Of a stretch of 52,084 nt of DNA, positions 36,193 to 45,205 are shown one piece after another. How positions within the stretch are numbered: the stretch's first letter is position 1; each line of letters begins with the position of its first letter. The stretch comes from Prevotella sp. (GTDB taxonomy: Bacteria; Bacteroidota; Bacteroidia; Bacteroidales; Bacteroidaceae), in assembly GCA_016284635.1 (NCBI GenBank), contig JAEEPF010000003.1:1-52084 (forward strand), given 5' to 3'. Below the pieces are notes generated by a model, which worked only from the letters and a program-made list of their open reading frames with translations, made no database searches and was not told the DNA's origin. A program made the translations under genes and the position numbers.

Positions 36193-38376
36193 ATGAAGAA
36201 ACTATTTACTCTTGTTGCTCTTCTGGCATGTGTCCTGGGAGCAAAGGCCGAGTGGGTAGAAGACTACAGTCTCGACTACTCCACCAAATCTGGTTTCCCA
36301 TTCTATGTAATGAGTTATGTACCTGAATGGGTTGACGGCGTCATGACCGACTTTGGCGCCATGTACAATTACAAGGCGGAAGCCGACGTGGCAGAAGGTG
36401 ACAATGTCGTCGCCGACGTGACCACGGACAATGGCACCGTGTACAAGAAGATCGAGCTGGCAGAACCAGGCTGGCATCAGTATTTCATTGCAGACGGTAT
36501 CCCCACAGAGCTTGACGGTGCTTACACTGTGAAAGCATTGGTGAAGGCTTCTGAGGCTTGCACCATCAACGTCAACATGGGCTGGGGCTGGGGTGACGGC
36601 CAGCAGGCCAGCGCTTCAGTGGCTATTCCTACTGATTGGACGGAGGTAGAATGGGAGTACAGCGGTATCGGTGGCACTTCTTGTAACCTCGTTGCACAGC
36701 CTGGTTCAGCAACCGCAACCATCGAATGGAAGTGGGTCGCTGTTTCTCACAACCAGAAGGAGTCAAGACCAGTTGTCTGGCAGGAGTGGCTCACCAATGA
36801 TGGCCAGCCCATCGTCCCCGGCGTAGACCACGAGAACAAGTGGATGGGTGATGCCGAGACTGCTTGGGATGACGCCGAAACAAAATTCAATGACCAGACC
36901 AAGAACTATCTCATCTGCGCATGGTCTAAGGAAAAGGGCAGAAATATGAATGAGAATGATGGCTGGGATCCATTCCCCTCTGATATCGAAGTGGACCCTG
37001 AAAACCCAGAAAATCATATCTTTGTATGTCATGGTCAGCCTGCTACCACAGAGGGTGATGCTTCTGCATGGGACAACCAGTTCTGGATTGAGTCTCCGAA
37101 GAATTGGAAGCCAGGAGATCAGATCAGGATCAAATTCCGCTACAAGGCTTCTCAGACTGTTAAGACCAATACACAGATTCACAAGCAGAATCCCTCTGAT
37201 TACAAGCACTGGGCTGCTATCGGTGACGTCACCTTTACAGAAGAGTGGCAGGAATTTGACAAGACGATCAGCTGGCCTGATGCTGCAGCAGATGAGGGTT
37301 GGTCAGTTGCATTCAACCTGAATCCTGAAGTTAAGGATGCTGTTGACTTCTATTTCGATGATCTCTCTTGGGAGACCATGAAACTCGACGAGGGTTACTT
37401 CGTAGCTTCTTCTAACACCGCTGCCGGTATTGAGTACGACTTCGACAATGCTACTGAGTTTGTGCAGGATCCTGACGACGAGGCTCTGATTATTGCTACA
37501 ATTGGTGAAGTTGGCAAGAAGGACACTTGGGTGAATGAGGCTATGATTTCTACAGTTCGTGGTAACGACGCTGCATTCAAGACCAATACGTTGAAGCCTT
37601 CTGGTAATTATGTCGGTGAGGATAACTGGGGTGAATACACCGCTGGTAGCCTTGCTAAGATTAAGTTCCCCGCTGCTGGTGCATGGAAGATCTCTCTGGA
37701 TACTGAAGGCAAGCAGATCAACATCCTGAAGCTGGATGGTGAAGAGGATCAGCAGCCCGTCGAGATCGTTGCTAACCCGACAGAAATTGTCATCAACGCT
37801 CTGGAGAGAGACAATACTGAAGCTGAACAGGAAGGTGGTACAGGCCAGCCTTGGGACAACCAGTTCTGGATTGTCGCTAACCGCGAACTCTCAACTGGCG
37901 AGGCAACTGTCGTTCAGTTCAAGTATAAGGCTGCCAAGGCCGCTAAGTCTTCTACACAGTGCCACGCTGATCCAGGTGCATATCTCCACTGGGCTGCCAT
38001 CGGTGATGTGAACTTCACAGAGGAATGGCAGGACTTCGAGGCCACTCTCACTGTTGCTGGTGAGGCTAACGGCATGAAGTCTATCGCATTCAATATGGCA
38101 GAAATCAAGGATGCTTGTGATTATTACATCAAGGACGTTATCTGGATGACTGAGGACGGCACAGAGTCTCTGATCAACATGACTGGCGCTGAGAACTTCT
38201 GGGTGAAGGTTGGTGCAGGCACTGCTCCTTATCAGTATGATCCTACAGCCATCAATGGTGTAGTTGTTAATAAGAATACAGGTTCTGCCGCTATCTATAA
38301 CATCGCTGGCCAGCGTGTCTCTAAGAGCTACAAGGGCATCGTTGTTAAGGAAGGCAAGAAATATCTTGTGAAATAA
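36193..38376 (+). CDS. Secreted protein with repeated CBM-like modules, no catalytic domain seen
   Basis: 727 residues with a signal peptide to about residue 19 (VLGAKAE). Three beta-sandwich modules can be seen: an N-terminal one (about 60-188, with GWGWGDGQ and SVAIPTDWTEVEW), repeat A (276-395) and repeat B (531-655). A and B share WDNQFWI and HWAAIGDV-FTEEWQ-F and end in a DFYFDDL/DYYIKDV strand, a CBM4/CBM22-like pattern. A shorter SusE-like segment (about 480-515, AGAWKISLDTEGKQINILKL) lies between them. The C-terminal tail (YNIAGQRVSKSYKGIVVKEG) matches that of the GH10 xylanase at 6401. I do not recognise a named family; a secreted xylan-binding or scaffolding role is inferred from place and modules. 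Confidence 0.7.
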   Translation: MKKLFTLVALLACVLGAKAEWVEDYSLDYSTKSGFPFYVMSYVPEWVDGVMTDFGAMYNYKAEADVAEGDNVVADVTTDNGTVYKKIELAEPGWHQYFIADGIPTELDGAYTVKALVKASEACTINVNMGWGWGDGQQASASVAIPTDWTEVEWEYSGIGGTSCNLVAQPGSATATIEWKWVAVSHNQKESRPVVWQEWLTNDGQPIVPGVDHENKWMGDAETAWDDAETKFNDQTKNYLICAWSKEKGRNMNENDGWDPFPSDIEVDPENPENHIFVCHGQPATTEGDASAWDNQFWIESPKNWKPGDQIRIKFRYKASQTVKTNTQIHKQNPSDYKHWAAIGDVTFTEEWQEFDKTISWPDAAADEGWSVAFNLNPEVKDAVDFYFDDLSWETMKLDEGYFVASSNTAAGIEYDFDNATEFVQDPDDEALIIATIGEVGKKDTWVNEAMISTVRGNDAAFKTNTLKPSGNYVGEDNWGEYTAGSLAKIKFPAAGAWKISLDTEGKQINILKLDGEEDQQPVEIVANPTEIVINALERDNTEAEQEGGTGQPWDNQFWIVANRELSTGEATVVQFKYKAAKAAKSSTQCHADPGAYLHWAAIGDVNFTEEWQDFEATLTVAGEANGMKSIAFNMAEIKDACDYYIKDVIWMTEDGTESLINMTGAENFWVKVGAGTAPYQYDPTAINGVVVNKNTGSAAIYNIAGQRVSKSYKGIVVKEGKKYLVK

Positions 38377-38441
38377 ACAATAGTTTACCCCATTGCCCAT
38401 CATTTGATGGTCAATTTAGGACTTTACATTGTTTTGGTGGG

Positions 38442-38472
38442 GGTCCGGGCTTGCGAAAGTCCGGACCTTTTT
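38442..38472 (+). terminator. Strong terminator after the xus/CBM genes
   Basis: GGTCCGG (38442-38448) pairs with CCGGACC (38461-38467), then TTTTT. It ends the long rightward unit before the GH3 promoter. Confidence 0.9.
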
Positions 38473-38482
38473 CGTTGAAAAG

Positions 38483-38514
38483 CTTGCGTATCTCAAAGAT
38501 TATGCTTAAATTTG
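38483..38514 (+). promoter_or_regulatory. Promoter of the GH3 gene
   Basis: CTTG (38483-38486), a 20-base spacer, TAAATTTG (38507-38514), 32 bases before the ATG at 38546. Confidence 0.7.
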
Positions 38515-38545
38515 CATCCAGATAGACAACTAAACTTATAAGGGT

Positions 38546-40864
38546 ATGCGAAAGTTTCAAGATTTCAGATGGCTGGCCGCTGGTTTGGCACTGGTGGCAC
38601 TGACGGCTTGCGACGGTCAGAAATGGTCGGAGCAGCAAGTGGATTCATTTATGCTGGTCACTCAGAAGGGTGGACCTACGCTCGGTTATTCCCCGCAGTC
38701 GGGAGTCAAGTTGCTCACCGTGGACGGCTTTGCCTTCAAGGACTTGAACCGCAACGACTCGCTCGATACCTATGAAGACTGGCGGCTCCCAGCACAGGAG
38801 CGTGCTGCCGACCTCGCCTCCCAGCTCTCCATCGAGGAGATTGCCGGACTGATGCTCTACAGCAGCCATCAGGCTGTACCGATGATTCCCACGATGGGCT
38901 TCGGTGTCTCTACCTACGACGGGAAGGACTACGAGAAGAGCGGTGCCAAACCCTCCGACCTCAGCGACGATCAGAAGAAGTTCCTCTCCGACGACCATCT
39001 GCGGGCCGTCCTTGTGACGCGTGTGGAGAGTCCTGCCATCGCTGCCGTGTGGAACAACAACATGCAGGCCTTTGTCGAAGGCCTCGACCACGGCATCCCT
39101 GCCAACACCAGTTCCGATCCTCGCCACGAGGCGCGTGCCACCACCGAATACAACGCTGGCGCAGGCGGACAGATCTCCCTCTGGCCGACATCCCTCGGAC
39201 TCGCTGCCACCTTCGATCCCCAGCTCATGTACCGCTTCGGCGAGATTGCCTCCGAGGAATACCGTGCCTTGGGCATCGCTACGGCCCTCTCGCCACAGGT
39301 GGATATCGCCACCGATCCCCGCTGGTCTCGTTTCAGTGGCACCTTCGGCGAGGATCCCGACCTCTCGACGGATATGGCACGTGCTTACTGCGACGCCTTC
39401 CAGACCACGCCTGAGACCAAGGGCTGGGGCATGAAGAGCGTCAATGCGATGGTGAAACACTGGTATGGCTACGGTGCCCAGGAGGGAGGACGCGACTCCC
39501 ACTATGCCTCAGGCAAATATGCCGTCTATCCTGGCAACAATCTCGCCATGCACAAGCAGTCGTTCGTCGAGGGTGCCTTCAAACTCGATGGCGGTACGGA
39601 GATGGCTTCTGCTGTCATGCCCATCTACAGCATCCTCTGGAATCAGGATCCCTCTGGCGAGAATGTCGGTGGCAGCTACAGCAAGTGGCTCATCCAGCAG
39701 CAGCTCCGCGACGAGGCGAAGTTCGAGGGTGTCATCTGCACAGACTGGGGCATCACCCAGGATATGAAGGTGCTCGACAGTCCCCGTGGTGGCAAGCCCT
39801 GGGGCATGGAAGCCTTCAACGAGGCCGAGCGCCACTATAAGATCCTGCAGGCTGGCGTAGATCAGTTCGGCGGCAACAACGCCATTGGTCCCGTCATCGA
39901 GGCCTATCAGATGTGGGTGAAGGATCAGGGCGAGGAGAGTGCCCGTCAGCGTTTCGAGCAGTCCGCACGCCGTCTGTTGCTCAATGTGTTCCGTGTGGGA
40001 CTCTTCGAGAATCCTTACCTCGACCCTGCAGAGACGGAGAAGATCGTGGGCAAGCCGGAATATATGAAGGAGGGCTACGAGGCCCAGCTCAAGTCCATCG
40101 TCATGCTGAAGAACCACGACAATCAGGTACTGCCCGTCAAAGACCGCAAGAAGGTCTTCGTGCCCAAGCGCCACTTCCCTGCCATCCCAGGTGCCTGGGG
40201 CGGCATCTCTGAGGAGAAGACCGTCGAGCCCATCAGCCTCGACCTCGTGAAGAAGTATTTCGATGTAGTGGACACGCCTGCTGAGGCCGACTTCGCCATC
40301 TGTCTCATCGAGGAACCCAGCACCGGCTTCGGCTTTAGCTACGACGACGTGAAGAAGGGTGGCAACGGCTATCTGCCCTTCAGCCTGCAATACGACGACT
40401 ATACCGCCACCTTCGCCCGTCCAGTGAGCGTCGCTGGCGGTGATCCGATGGAGAAGACCACCAACCGTAGCTTCCGTGGTAAAACCGTCAAGGCCTACAA
40501 CCGCGATGATATGCTGCTCGTCGCTGACACCAAGAAGGCGATGGGCGACAAACCTCTTATCGTCATCCTCGAGACGGGCCGTCCTGTGGTGCTTGCGGAG
40601 ATAGAGCCCAATGCCGATGCCATCCTCGTTTCCTTCAACGTGCAGCACCAGGCCCTACTCGACATCATCAGCGGCCAGACGGAACCCTCCGCCCTGCTTC
40701 CCATGCAGATGCCTGCCGACATGAAGACCGTTGAGGAACAGCTCGAAGACGTGCCTCGTGACCTCCGCTGCTACCAGGATGCCGACGGCCACACCTACGA
40801 TTTCGCCTTCGGCCTCAACTGGAGCGGCATCATCGACGACGCCCGCGTCAAGAAATACAAGTAA
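38546..40864 (+). CDS. GH3 beta-glycosidase lipoprotein
   Basis: 772 residues with a lipoprotein signal (LVALTAC, C22). An EF-hand-like calcium motif (DLNRNDSLDTYEDW, 66-79) precedes the GH3 barrel. GH3 landmarks: PRWSRFSGTFGEDPDL, MVKHWYGYGAQEGGRDSHY (about 302-320) and the nucleophile D400 in GVICTDWGIT. The C-terminal alpha/beta domain (KSIVMLKNHDNQVLPV to YDFAFGLNWSG) is complete but the Fn3-like domain of the other GH3 (13294) is missing. It belongs to a different GH3 branch and probably hydrolyses beta-glucosides or xylosides released by the other enzymes. It has its own promoter and ends 14 bases before the converging M15 peptidase gene. Confidence 0.92.
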   Translation: MRKFQDFRWLAAGLALVALTACDGQKWSEQQVDSFMLVTQKGGPTLGYSPQSGVKLLTVDGFAFKDLNRNDSLDTYEDWRLPAQERAADLASQLSIEEIAGLMLYSSHQAVPMIPTMGFGVSTYDGKDYEKSGAKPSDLSDDQKKFLSDDHLRAVLVTRVESPAIAAVWNNNMQAFVEGLDHGIPANTSSDPRHEARATTEYNAGAGGQISLWPTSLGLAATFDPQLMYRFGEIASEEYRALGIATALSPQVDIATDPRWSRFSGTFGEDPDLSTDMARAYCDAFQTTPETKGWGMKSVNAMVKHWYGYGAQEGGRDSHYASGKYAVYPGNNLAMHKQSFVEGAFKLDGGTEMASAVMPIYSILWNQDPSGENVGGSYSKWLIQQQLRDEAKFEGVICTDWGITQDMKVLDSPRGGKPWGMEAFNEAERHYKILQAGVDQFGGNNAIGPVIEAYQMWVKDQGEESARQRFEQSARRLLLNVFRVGLFENPYLDPAETEKIVGKPEYMKEGYEAQLKSIVMLKNHDNQVLPVKDRKKVFVPKRHFPAIPGAWGGISEEKTVEPISLDLVKKYFDVVDTPAEADFAICLIEEPSTGFGFSYDDVKKGGNGYLPFSLQYDDYTATFARPVSVAGGDPMEKTTNRSFRGKTVKAYNRDDMLLVADTKKAMGDKPLIVILETGRPVVLAEIEPNADAILVSFNVQHQALLDIISGQTEPSALLPMQMPADMKTVEEQLEDVPRDLRCYQDADGHTYDFAFGLNWSGIIDDARVKKYK

Positions 40865-40877
40865 GGATGATTTGAAT

Positions 40878-41489
40878 TCATTTTTGTAGAAACATTGTCT
40901 TCCGGCGGTTGTCTTTCGGACGGACGGCGAAGTGGAGCCAAATTGCGCCATAGCGGTTCCTCTCAATCAGGATCTCGTCATAGTCCTGCTTGGTCTCGTC
41001 GGCATAGTCCATCAGGATCACCGCATAACGGAGCGCCTGTTCTATACCAGCAACGCGGATATCCACAGCACAGCCCGTCAGATGATTGCTCGTCGGAGAT
41101 CCTCCCACCTTTTTATTCAGCTCCGGCGATCTATACCCTGACGTAATTATAATTGGAGCCTCCGAAGTATCTTTTTCCCCTCCTAAGTTAGGAGGGGTGC
41201 CCGTATGGGTGGGGTGGTCTGAACGAGGGAATGTCTGGCACTTCTTCAGACCACCCCTAACCCCTCCTAACTCAGGAGGGGAAACCGAGCGCTCCTCATT
41301 CCTATAAAATACATATCGCTCGTTATACCGCCTGCGCAGTTCTTCTAACCACTCGCACACTCTTTTCAGATTCTCGATGGCGACATGACTCGGGATATTA
41401 TACACCTCTGCATGCCTGCTCTTGGTTACCTCTCCGAGCGTAATGTGCTCGGAGAGGTTGATAGATTTGTTGATACTTACTTCGTTCAT
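40878..41489 (-). CDS. M15-family peptidase (D-Ala carboxypeptidase/endolysin-like), intact copy
   Basis: 203 residues from ATG at 41489 (MNEVSINKSINLSEHITLGE); the frame is open further upstream but without a better start. Zinc ligands of M15 enzymes are visible: H136 and D143 in SNHLTGCAVDI and H186 in WLHFAVR. No signal peptide, so it would act like a phage endolysin that needs another route out, or in the cytoplasm. Residues about 64-110 (SPPELGGVRGG to NLGGEKDTSE) are encoded by a paired REP-like repeat inserted before ITSGYRSPELN. The same insert lies in the frameshifted copy at 12644-13256. Confidence 0.88.
   Translation of the reverse strand: MNEVSINKSINLSEHITLGEVTKSRHAEVYNIPSHVAIENLKRVCEWLEELRRRYNERYVFYRNEERSVSPPELGGVRGGLKKCQTFPRSDHPTHTGTPPNLGGEKDTSEAPIIITSGYRSPELNKKVGGSPTSNHLTGCAVDIRVAGIEQALRYAVILMDYADETKQDYDEILIERNRYGAIWLHFAVRPKDNRRKTMFLQK
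41177..41281. repeat. 105-base paired REP-like element in the intact M15 gene
   Basis: Reverse complement of 12853-12957, with the same two hairpins and centre. Apparently identical along its length by eye. Confidence 0.88.
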
Positions 41490-41567
41490 AATCTCTATAG
41501 TTAAATTTTCACTTTTCAATTTCACAAATGTAATAGTGTAATAGCGTAATAGTGTCACTGCGTTGGT

Positions 41568-41581
41568 GGGGCCGAAGCCCC
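41568..41581 (-). terminator. GGGGC-TTCG-GCCCC hairpin after the primase-like gene
   Basis: Leftward 5-base G/C stem with a very stable TTCG loop, 15 bases after the stop at 41597. No T run, so partial termination before the M15 gene is possible. Near it are GTAATAGTGTAATAGCG tandem units (41530-41556). Confidence 0.5.
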
Positions 41582-41596
41582 AGCCCGCAGTCATAG

Positions 41597-44347
41597 TCAA
41601 ATCATCACTGCCCCAGTCTTCTTGTACTTGGCCTTGGTGGTGCCATTCTCCACAAACTCATCCACCTTCTCTATCAGGCCATCCTTCAGCAGACGGTACA
41701 CCCTGACACGAGCAGAGGCAATTGTCTTCAAGTTGAAGCATTGCATCATATCATCGGTAGAGAATTCCTCTGGCAGACGGTTGAACGCCTCGACAGTCTT
41801 AGCCCTGCGCTGCACATTGGCAGCAGCGTCGCGCGTCTTATCGTCAAAGTACTTCTCGGCCAGTGCTCCGAAGTAATGACGTTGGCAGGCGTACTGGATG
41901 TTCACCAGCAACTCCGTGAGACGCCAGTCCACTTCGTCCGTCTCAAACTCACCGCTCCAGAACTGGCCGTCCTGATGGATATCCGCCCAATGGTGCATCA
42001 CGATAAAAGGAGCCGCGAAGTTCAGCCCATGATAGGCACAGCGCTTCAGGAGCATTTCGTCCGCCTTGGAATCGTTCTCCTTGGCGTCAGCCATACGGCG
42101 TGCCGTCCAGTCATAGAGTTCATCCACGATCTTCTGCACAGAGAGTTCGCCCTTCACGCGATCCAGTTTGAAGGCCCACGTCTTCAATCGCTCATCACTC
42201 TCGAAGTCCACCCTGCTCTCACGCTCCATCATCTCAAAGTTGGTGCCTGGCAGTGGAATACAAGTGAGGCGCGTGGCGAGACCAGAACCAAAATTCTGGG
42301 CATTCACCTTCTTCTTCAGAGCCATAGGCGTGCCTGTATAGATATAGTTCCACGTCACGATGAAGTTCTGAACCACAGAATCCAGATTGGAGTAAGCCTG
42401 ACCGTCCTCCTCATTGTGGAAGGCTTTGAGTTCCATCGACTGCTTATCAATCCACGAACCACCCTTCTGGACGGTCAGCGTATTATCCAGCTCTGTGTCG
42501 AAAGTCAGCATATGAAGCTGCATCTCAGTACCGTCAACCACCTCCACGGCGTTCACCATATCCTGTATGAACTGGGCATTTGAAGTACGAGCCGGATGCA
42601 CCCTGAACAGCGCCTTGGGCTTCTGAGGTTTCTCCTTGTTCGCACCCTTGGTCTTCATCTCCTCCTTGTAGCGGTTGATGGCTGCAATACCATCCTTATC
42701 CGCTGCCACCATAGGAGCCGCCAGGAGCTTGAACAGTCGAGTCGCAAAAGACTTACCAGATGCAGGGTCGCCAATAATCAGCGTCGAGTTATTCAGTCTG
42801 CGCAACTCCTCAGGACGATGATAGAAGCGATACGTGCATCTGGTCATCAGCGTCATCAGCAATCCTCCAGCCACGAACACTGCCGCAGGATACTGGTTCT
42901 TCTTCAGACCCTTGCAGATGTCTCGCAGCAAAGGGAAATTGTCAAAAAGACCTTCTATCTGCTCTCCCCAGTCCCAGAGCCAGCGCTCGATGTCGCTTTC
43001 CGTCACCGCCGCCGACGTCTGCGCCTTCGTGATCTCCTGATACGACTTGCCTGTGGCCTTCTGGATTGCTTCGAGCATCGCCTTGCTGGGAAGACTGCTG
43101 GCATATTTCTTCTCCTTCTGCGCCACGCAGTCAGCAGCACTCGCCACAGTTTGGCTGACATTCTCATCCCTCTCGTCGATGATCTCCTGTACCCACGGCT
43201 GCGCCTCGACGATGCGCTGCACACTGGCCTTGTCGCCATCAAGCATGAGCAACAAGTCTGTTGCGAGTTTAAGACTCTCGTTGTGGCGGTTGCTGTCTGC
43301 TGCACATGGCAGCTTGTCTGCATACCTAGCATCAATAATAGACTGTACATCATAGCCTCTCCATTTTATTGACGACAAATCTGAGTTCTTTTCTGACGAC
43401 AACTTTGACAACTTGGACAACTCTATTTCAGGCAGAACTTCTGCCTGTGGCGACATGTTGTCGCCACTAAATGTTGTCTTAGTTCTTCGCAGAGCGAAGC
43501 GGCAAAGCCGAGCGGTCTCAGTTGTCGTTTTATTACTGGCACTTGTCGTTTTCTCATCCTCAGCACCAAACTGATGAAATAGTGGTTGAGTTCTCTTCTT
43601 GCGGTACTCATCTGTGTACTTCTTGTCAAATTCTTCATTGTAGTAATTGAATAATAGTTCCTCATTAATATAAATAATGTCTTCCTCCTTGGGAGCAAAA
43701 GAGTTTCGTGTGGCATCGATGCAGCTCTGATCGGCTTTGTAGCCAAGCTTTTCAGCAAAAACTATCTGGTTATCGGCCAAATTTCCGTCCTTGATATTCG
43801 CAGTAAAGACGATGCGAATGCCCTTCTTCGAACTGGTGATGTGCGCCAGTGCTGTGCGAGCCATCAGCTCCTGATTGGCTTTCAAGGCCTCGAACACCTC
43901 CATCGGATTCTCCACGTGGTCAATATCCAGCATCACCAAACCATTCAGGTGACAGTCTGCCAACCTGCGATGGCAAAAAGGATTGCCATTGGCAGTAGGC
44001 GTTGCGTCAAATTCATAGCAACTGAAAATGAATGCCACAAGATTATCCTTCAACTCCTGCGCAAAGGCCAGCAACCTCTCCTCGTCGCTCTTCTCAAAGA
44101 ACTTCTGACGAGCACTGAGTTTTTTCAGACCTCTCTTCTTAGCCAGAAACTTCCCAAAGTCCTCATTCTTCAGCCACTTATTAATGACCTCCGAATCGTG
44201 TCGTTCCACAGCCTCTAGGATCTCCCTTCGGCTATCAATCTTCCAGGCAGTAGACGTGTTCCTCACGCTCTCCCAGAACTTCTCTCGGCTGCACCTGACA
44301 GCCTGAGAGAAGTGAGTGTTTTCCTGATAACAGAATCCCTTATTCAT
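41597..44347 (-). CDS. BT4734/VirE-N + DUF3987-type primase-helicase-like protein
   Basis: 916 residues from ATG at 44347. The N-terminal part (about 1-250) matches the BT4734-like (VirE N-terminal) domain, with the acidic NGLVMLDIDHVENP (D141, D143) resembling the active site of archaeo-eukaryotic primases. The C-terminal part is a DUF3987-like P-loop ATPase with Walker A GDPASGKS (526-533) and acidic Walker B-type strand LHMLTFDTELDN. Such proteins are common in Bacteroidota accessory regions and mobile elements and may prime or unwind DNA; the function is not proven. A low-complexity linker (about 262-322, KLSKLSSEK, RFALRRTK) includes bases shared with the repeat at 11189-11206. Confidence 0.82.
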   Translation of the reverse strand: MNKGFCYQENTHFSQAVRCSREKFWESVRNTSTAWKIDSRREILEAVERHDSEVINKWLKNEDFGKFLAKKRGLKKLSARQKFFEKSDEERLLAFAQELKDNLVAFIFSCYEFDATPTANGNPFCHRRLADCHLNGLVMLDIDHVENPMEVFEALKANQELMARTALAHITSSKKGIRIVFTANIKDGNLADNQIVFAEKLGYKADQSCIDATRNSFAPKEEDIIYINEELLFNYYNEEFDKKYTDEYRKKRTQPLFHQFGAEDEKTTSASNKTTTETARLCRFALRRTKTTFSGDNMSPQAEVLPEIELSKLSKLSSEKNSDLSSIKWRGYDVQSIIDARYADKLPCAADSNRHNESLKLATDLLLMLDGDKASVQRIVEAQPWVQEIIDERDENVSQTVASAADCVAQKEKKYASSLPSKAMLEAIQKATGKSYQEITKAQTSAAVTESDIERWLWDWGEQIEGLFDNFPLLRDICKGLKKNQYPAAVFVAGGLLMTLMTRCTYRFYHRPEELRRLNNSTLIIGDPASGKSFATRLFKLLAAPMVAADKDGIAAINRYKEEMKTKGANKEKPQKPKALFRVHPARTSNAQFIQDMVNAVEVVDGTEMQLHMLTFDTELDNTLTVQKGGSWIDKQSMELKAFHNEEDGQAYSNLDSVVQNFIVTWNYIYTGTPMALKKKVNAQNFGSGLATRLTCIPLPGTNFEMMERESRVDFESDERLKTWAFKLDRVKGELSVQKIVDELYDWTARRMADAKENDSKADEMLLKRCAYHGLNFAAPFIVMHHWADIHQDGQFWSGEFETDEVDWRLTELLVNIQYACQRHYFGALAEKYFDDKTRDAAANVQRRAKTVEAFNRLPEEFSTDDMMQCFNLKTIASARVRVYRLLKDGLIEKVDEFVENGTTKAKYKKTGAVMI
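43497..43514 (-). repeat. 18-base repeat in the primase linker
   Basis: AAGCGGCAAAGCCGAGCG, exact reverse complement of 11189-11206. Read in frame on the minus strand as part of the linker (RFALRR). Confidence 0.7.
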
Positions 44348-44377
44348 AATTATCAATTGTCAATTTTCAATTATCAA
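44348..44377 (-). repeat. AATTGATAATTGAAAATTG repeat before the primase-like gene
   Basis: Fills the 30-base gap between the upstream small gene and the ATG at 44347. Same family as the repeats between the xus genes. Confidence 0.85.
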
Positions 44378-44671
44378 TTACAGGGCCTGCAAGTCTGTTA
44401 TGTACAGCGCATTCTCGTGTCGCGTCTGGCCGTTCTGGTCCTGCCACGTGCGATGCTTCCAGAAGCCCTTGGCCACGTACGGCTGGTTCTCGTAGAACTG
44501 CGTGTCGCGCTGCTTAGAGGCATACTCGCCAGTCAGTTCACCATACACCTCGTCGCCACCGTGCTTCAGCACAACGCCACGACTCTTGAAATACTCCGTT
44601 GTACCATCCTGTCTTTGGTACTGGCGCTCAGAGTATGCGCCTACCTCCTTAATTAATACTAATGTTTCCAT
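44378..44671 (-). CDS. Small protein of unknown function, possible OB-fold
   Basis: 97 residues (METLVLIKEVGAYSERQYQR). Beta-rich, with YFKSRGVVLKHGGDEVYGEL and QPYVAKGFWKHRTWQDQNGQ; the pattern of a variable strand, K/R-rich surface and aromatic pairs recalls small single-strand DNA-binding OB-folds, but I do not recognise the family. It lies directly upstream of the primase-like gene in the same direction, which would suit a replication accessory role (inference). Confidence 0.6.
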   Translation of the reverse strand: METLVLIKEVGAYSERQYQRQDGTTEYFKSRGVVLKHGGDEVYGELTGEYASKQRDTQFYENQPYVAKGFWKHRTWQDQNGQTRHENALYITDLQAL

Positions 44672-44691
44672 ATACCTAATAGATTAAAAGA

Positions 44692-45015
44692 TTAAACATT
44701 GTCCAGGATCTCCTCTATCTCCAGCGCCTGCATCGCCGTGTTCAGCTCGCGATGCATCACCACGTCCACCAGTCGGCGGCCAAGGCTTTTCTTGACGCTG
44801 TTATAGAACTTGTAACATAGGGGCGACTCCTTCAGCCAACCGTTCTCCAACTGACACACCACGCGTTCTTGCCTGTCGCGAGGCTGGCGGTTGTACGCCT
44901 TGAATGTTAATTTACTTGTGTCCTGATCTATGTACAGAACACCTTCCACTCGCTTGCCTTCCAGCAACTTGGCCATCACGATGATGGCATTCAAAATAAG
45001 AATATATTTTCGCAT
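44692..45015 (-). CDS. Hypothetical protein, 107 residues
   Basis: Begins MRKYILILNAIIVMAKLLEG; a second Met at residue 14 (44976) could be the real start because MAKLLEGKRVEGVLYID looks like the start of a soluble beta-strand protein. C-terminal part is helical (SLGRRLVDVVMHRELNTAMQ). No family recognised. It ends 20 bases before the OB-fold-like gene, so co-transcribed. Confidence 0.6.
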   Translation of the reverse strand: MRKYILILNAIIVMAKLLEGKRVEGVLYIDQDTSKLTFKAYNRQPRDRQERVVCQLENGWLKESPLCYKFYNSVKKSLGRRLVDVVMHRELNTAMQALEIEEILDNV

Positions 45016-45138
45016 AATCTAATCGAATTAATGAGCATCGGAATTGCGGGGTTTTAGTTGAGCTCATTTGTCCGGACACATCTCCTCGCTCATCCTCCGA
45101 CTCGGTTATACTTTTTACAGGATACTAATCTCCGTAAT

Positions 45139-45204
45139 TTCTCGTAATTGTCCGTTATATTATTATGGTCAATTATGATTAATTATGGTCATTCGTTTCT
45201 TAAA
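45139..45204. repeat. AT-rich dispersed repeat between small genes
   Basis: GTAATTTCTCGTAATTGTCC, then ATTATTATGGTCAATTATG and TCATTCGTTTCTTA. Near-copy of 45686-45758 and inverted relative of 21359-21437. Confidence 0.8.
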
Positions 45205-45205
45205 T

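Noticed and set aside
39509-40648. Minus-strand open frame of 379 codons
   Set aside because: Antisense to the GH3 gene; no start signal or recognisable domain.
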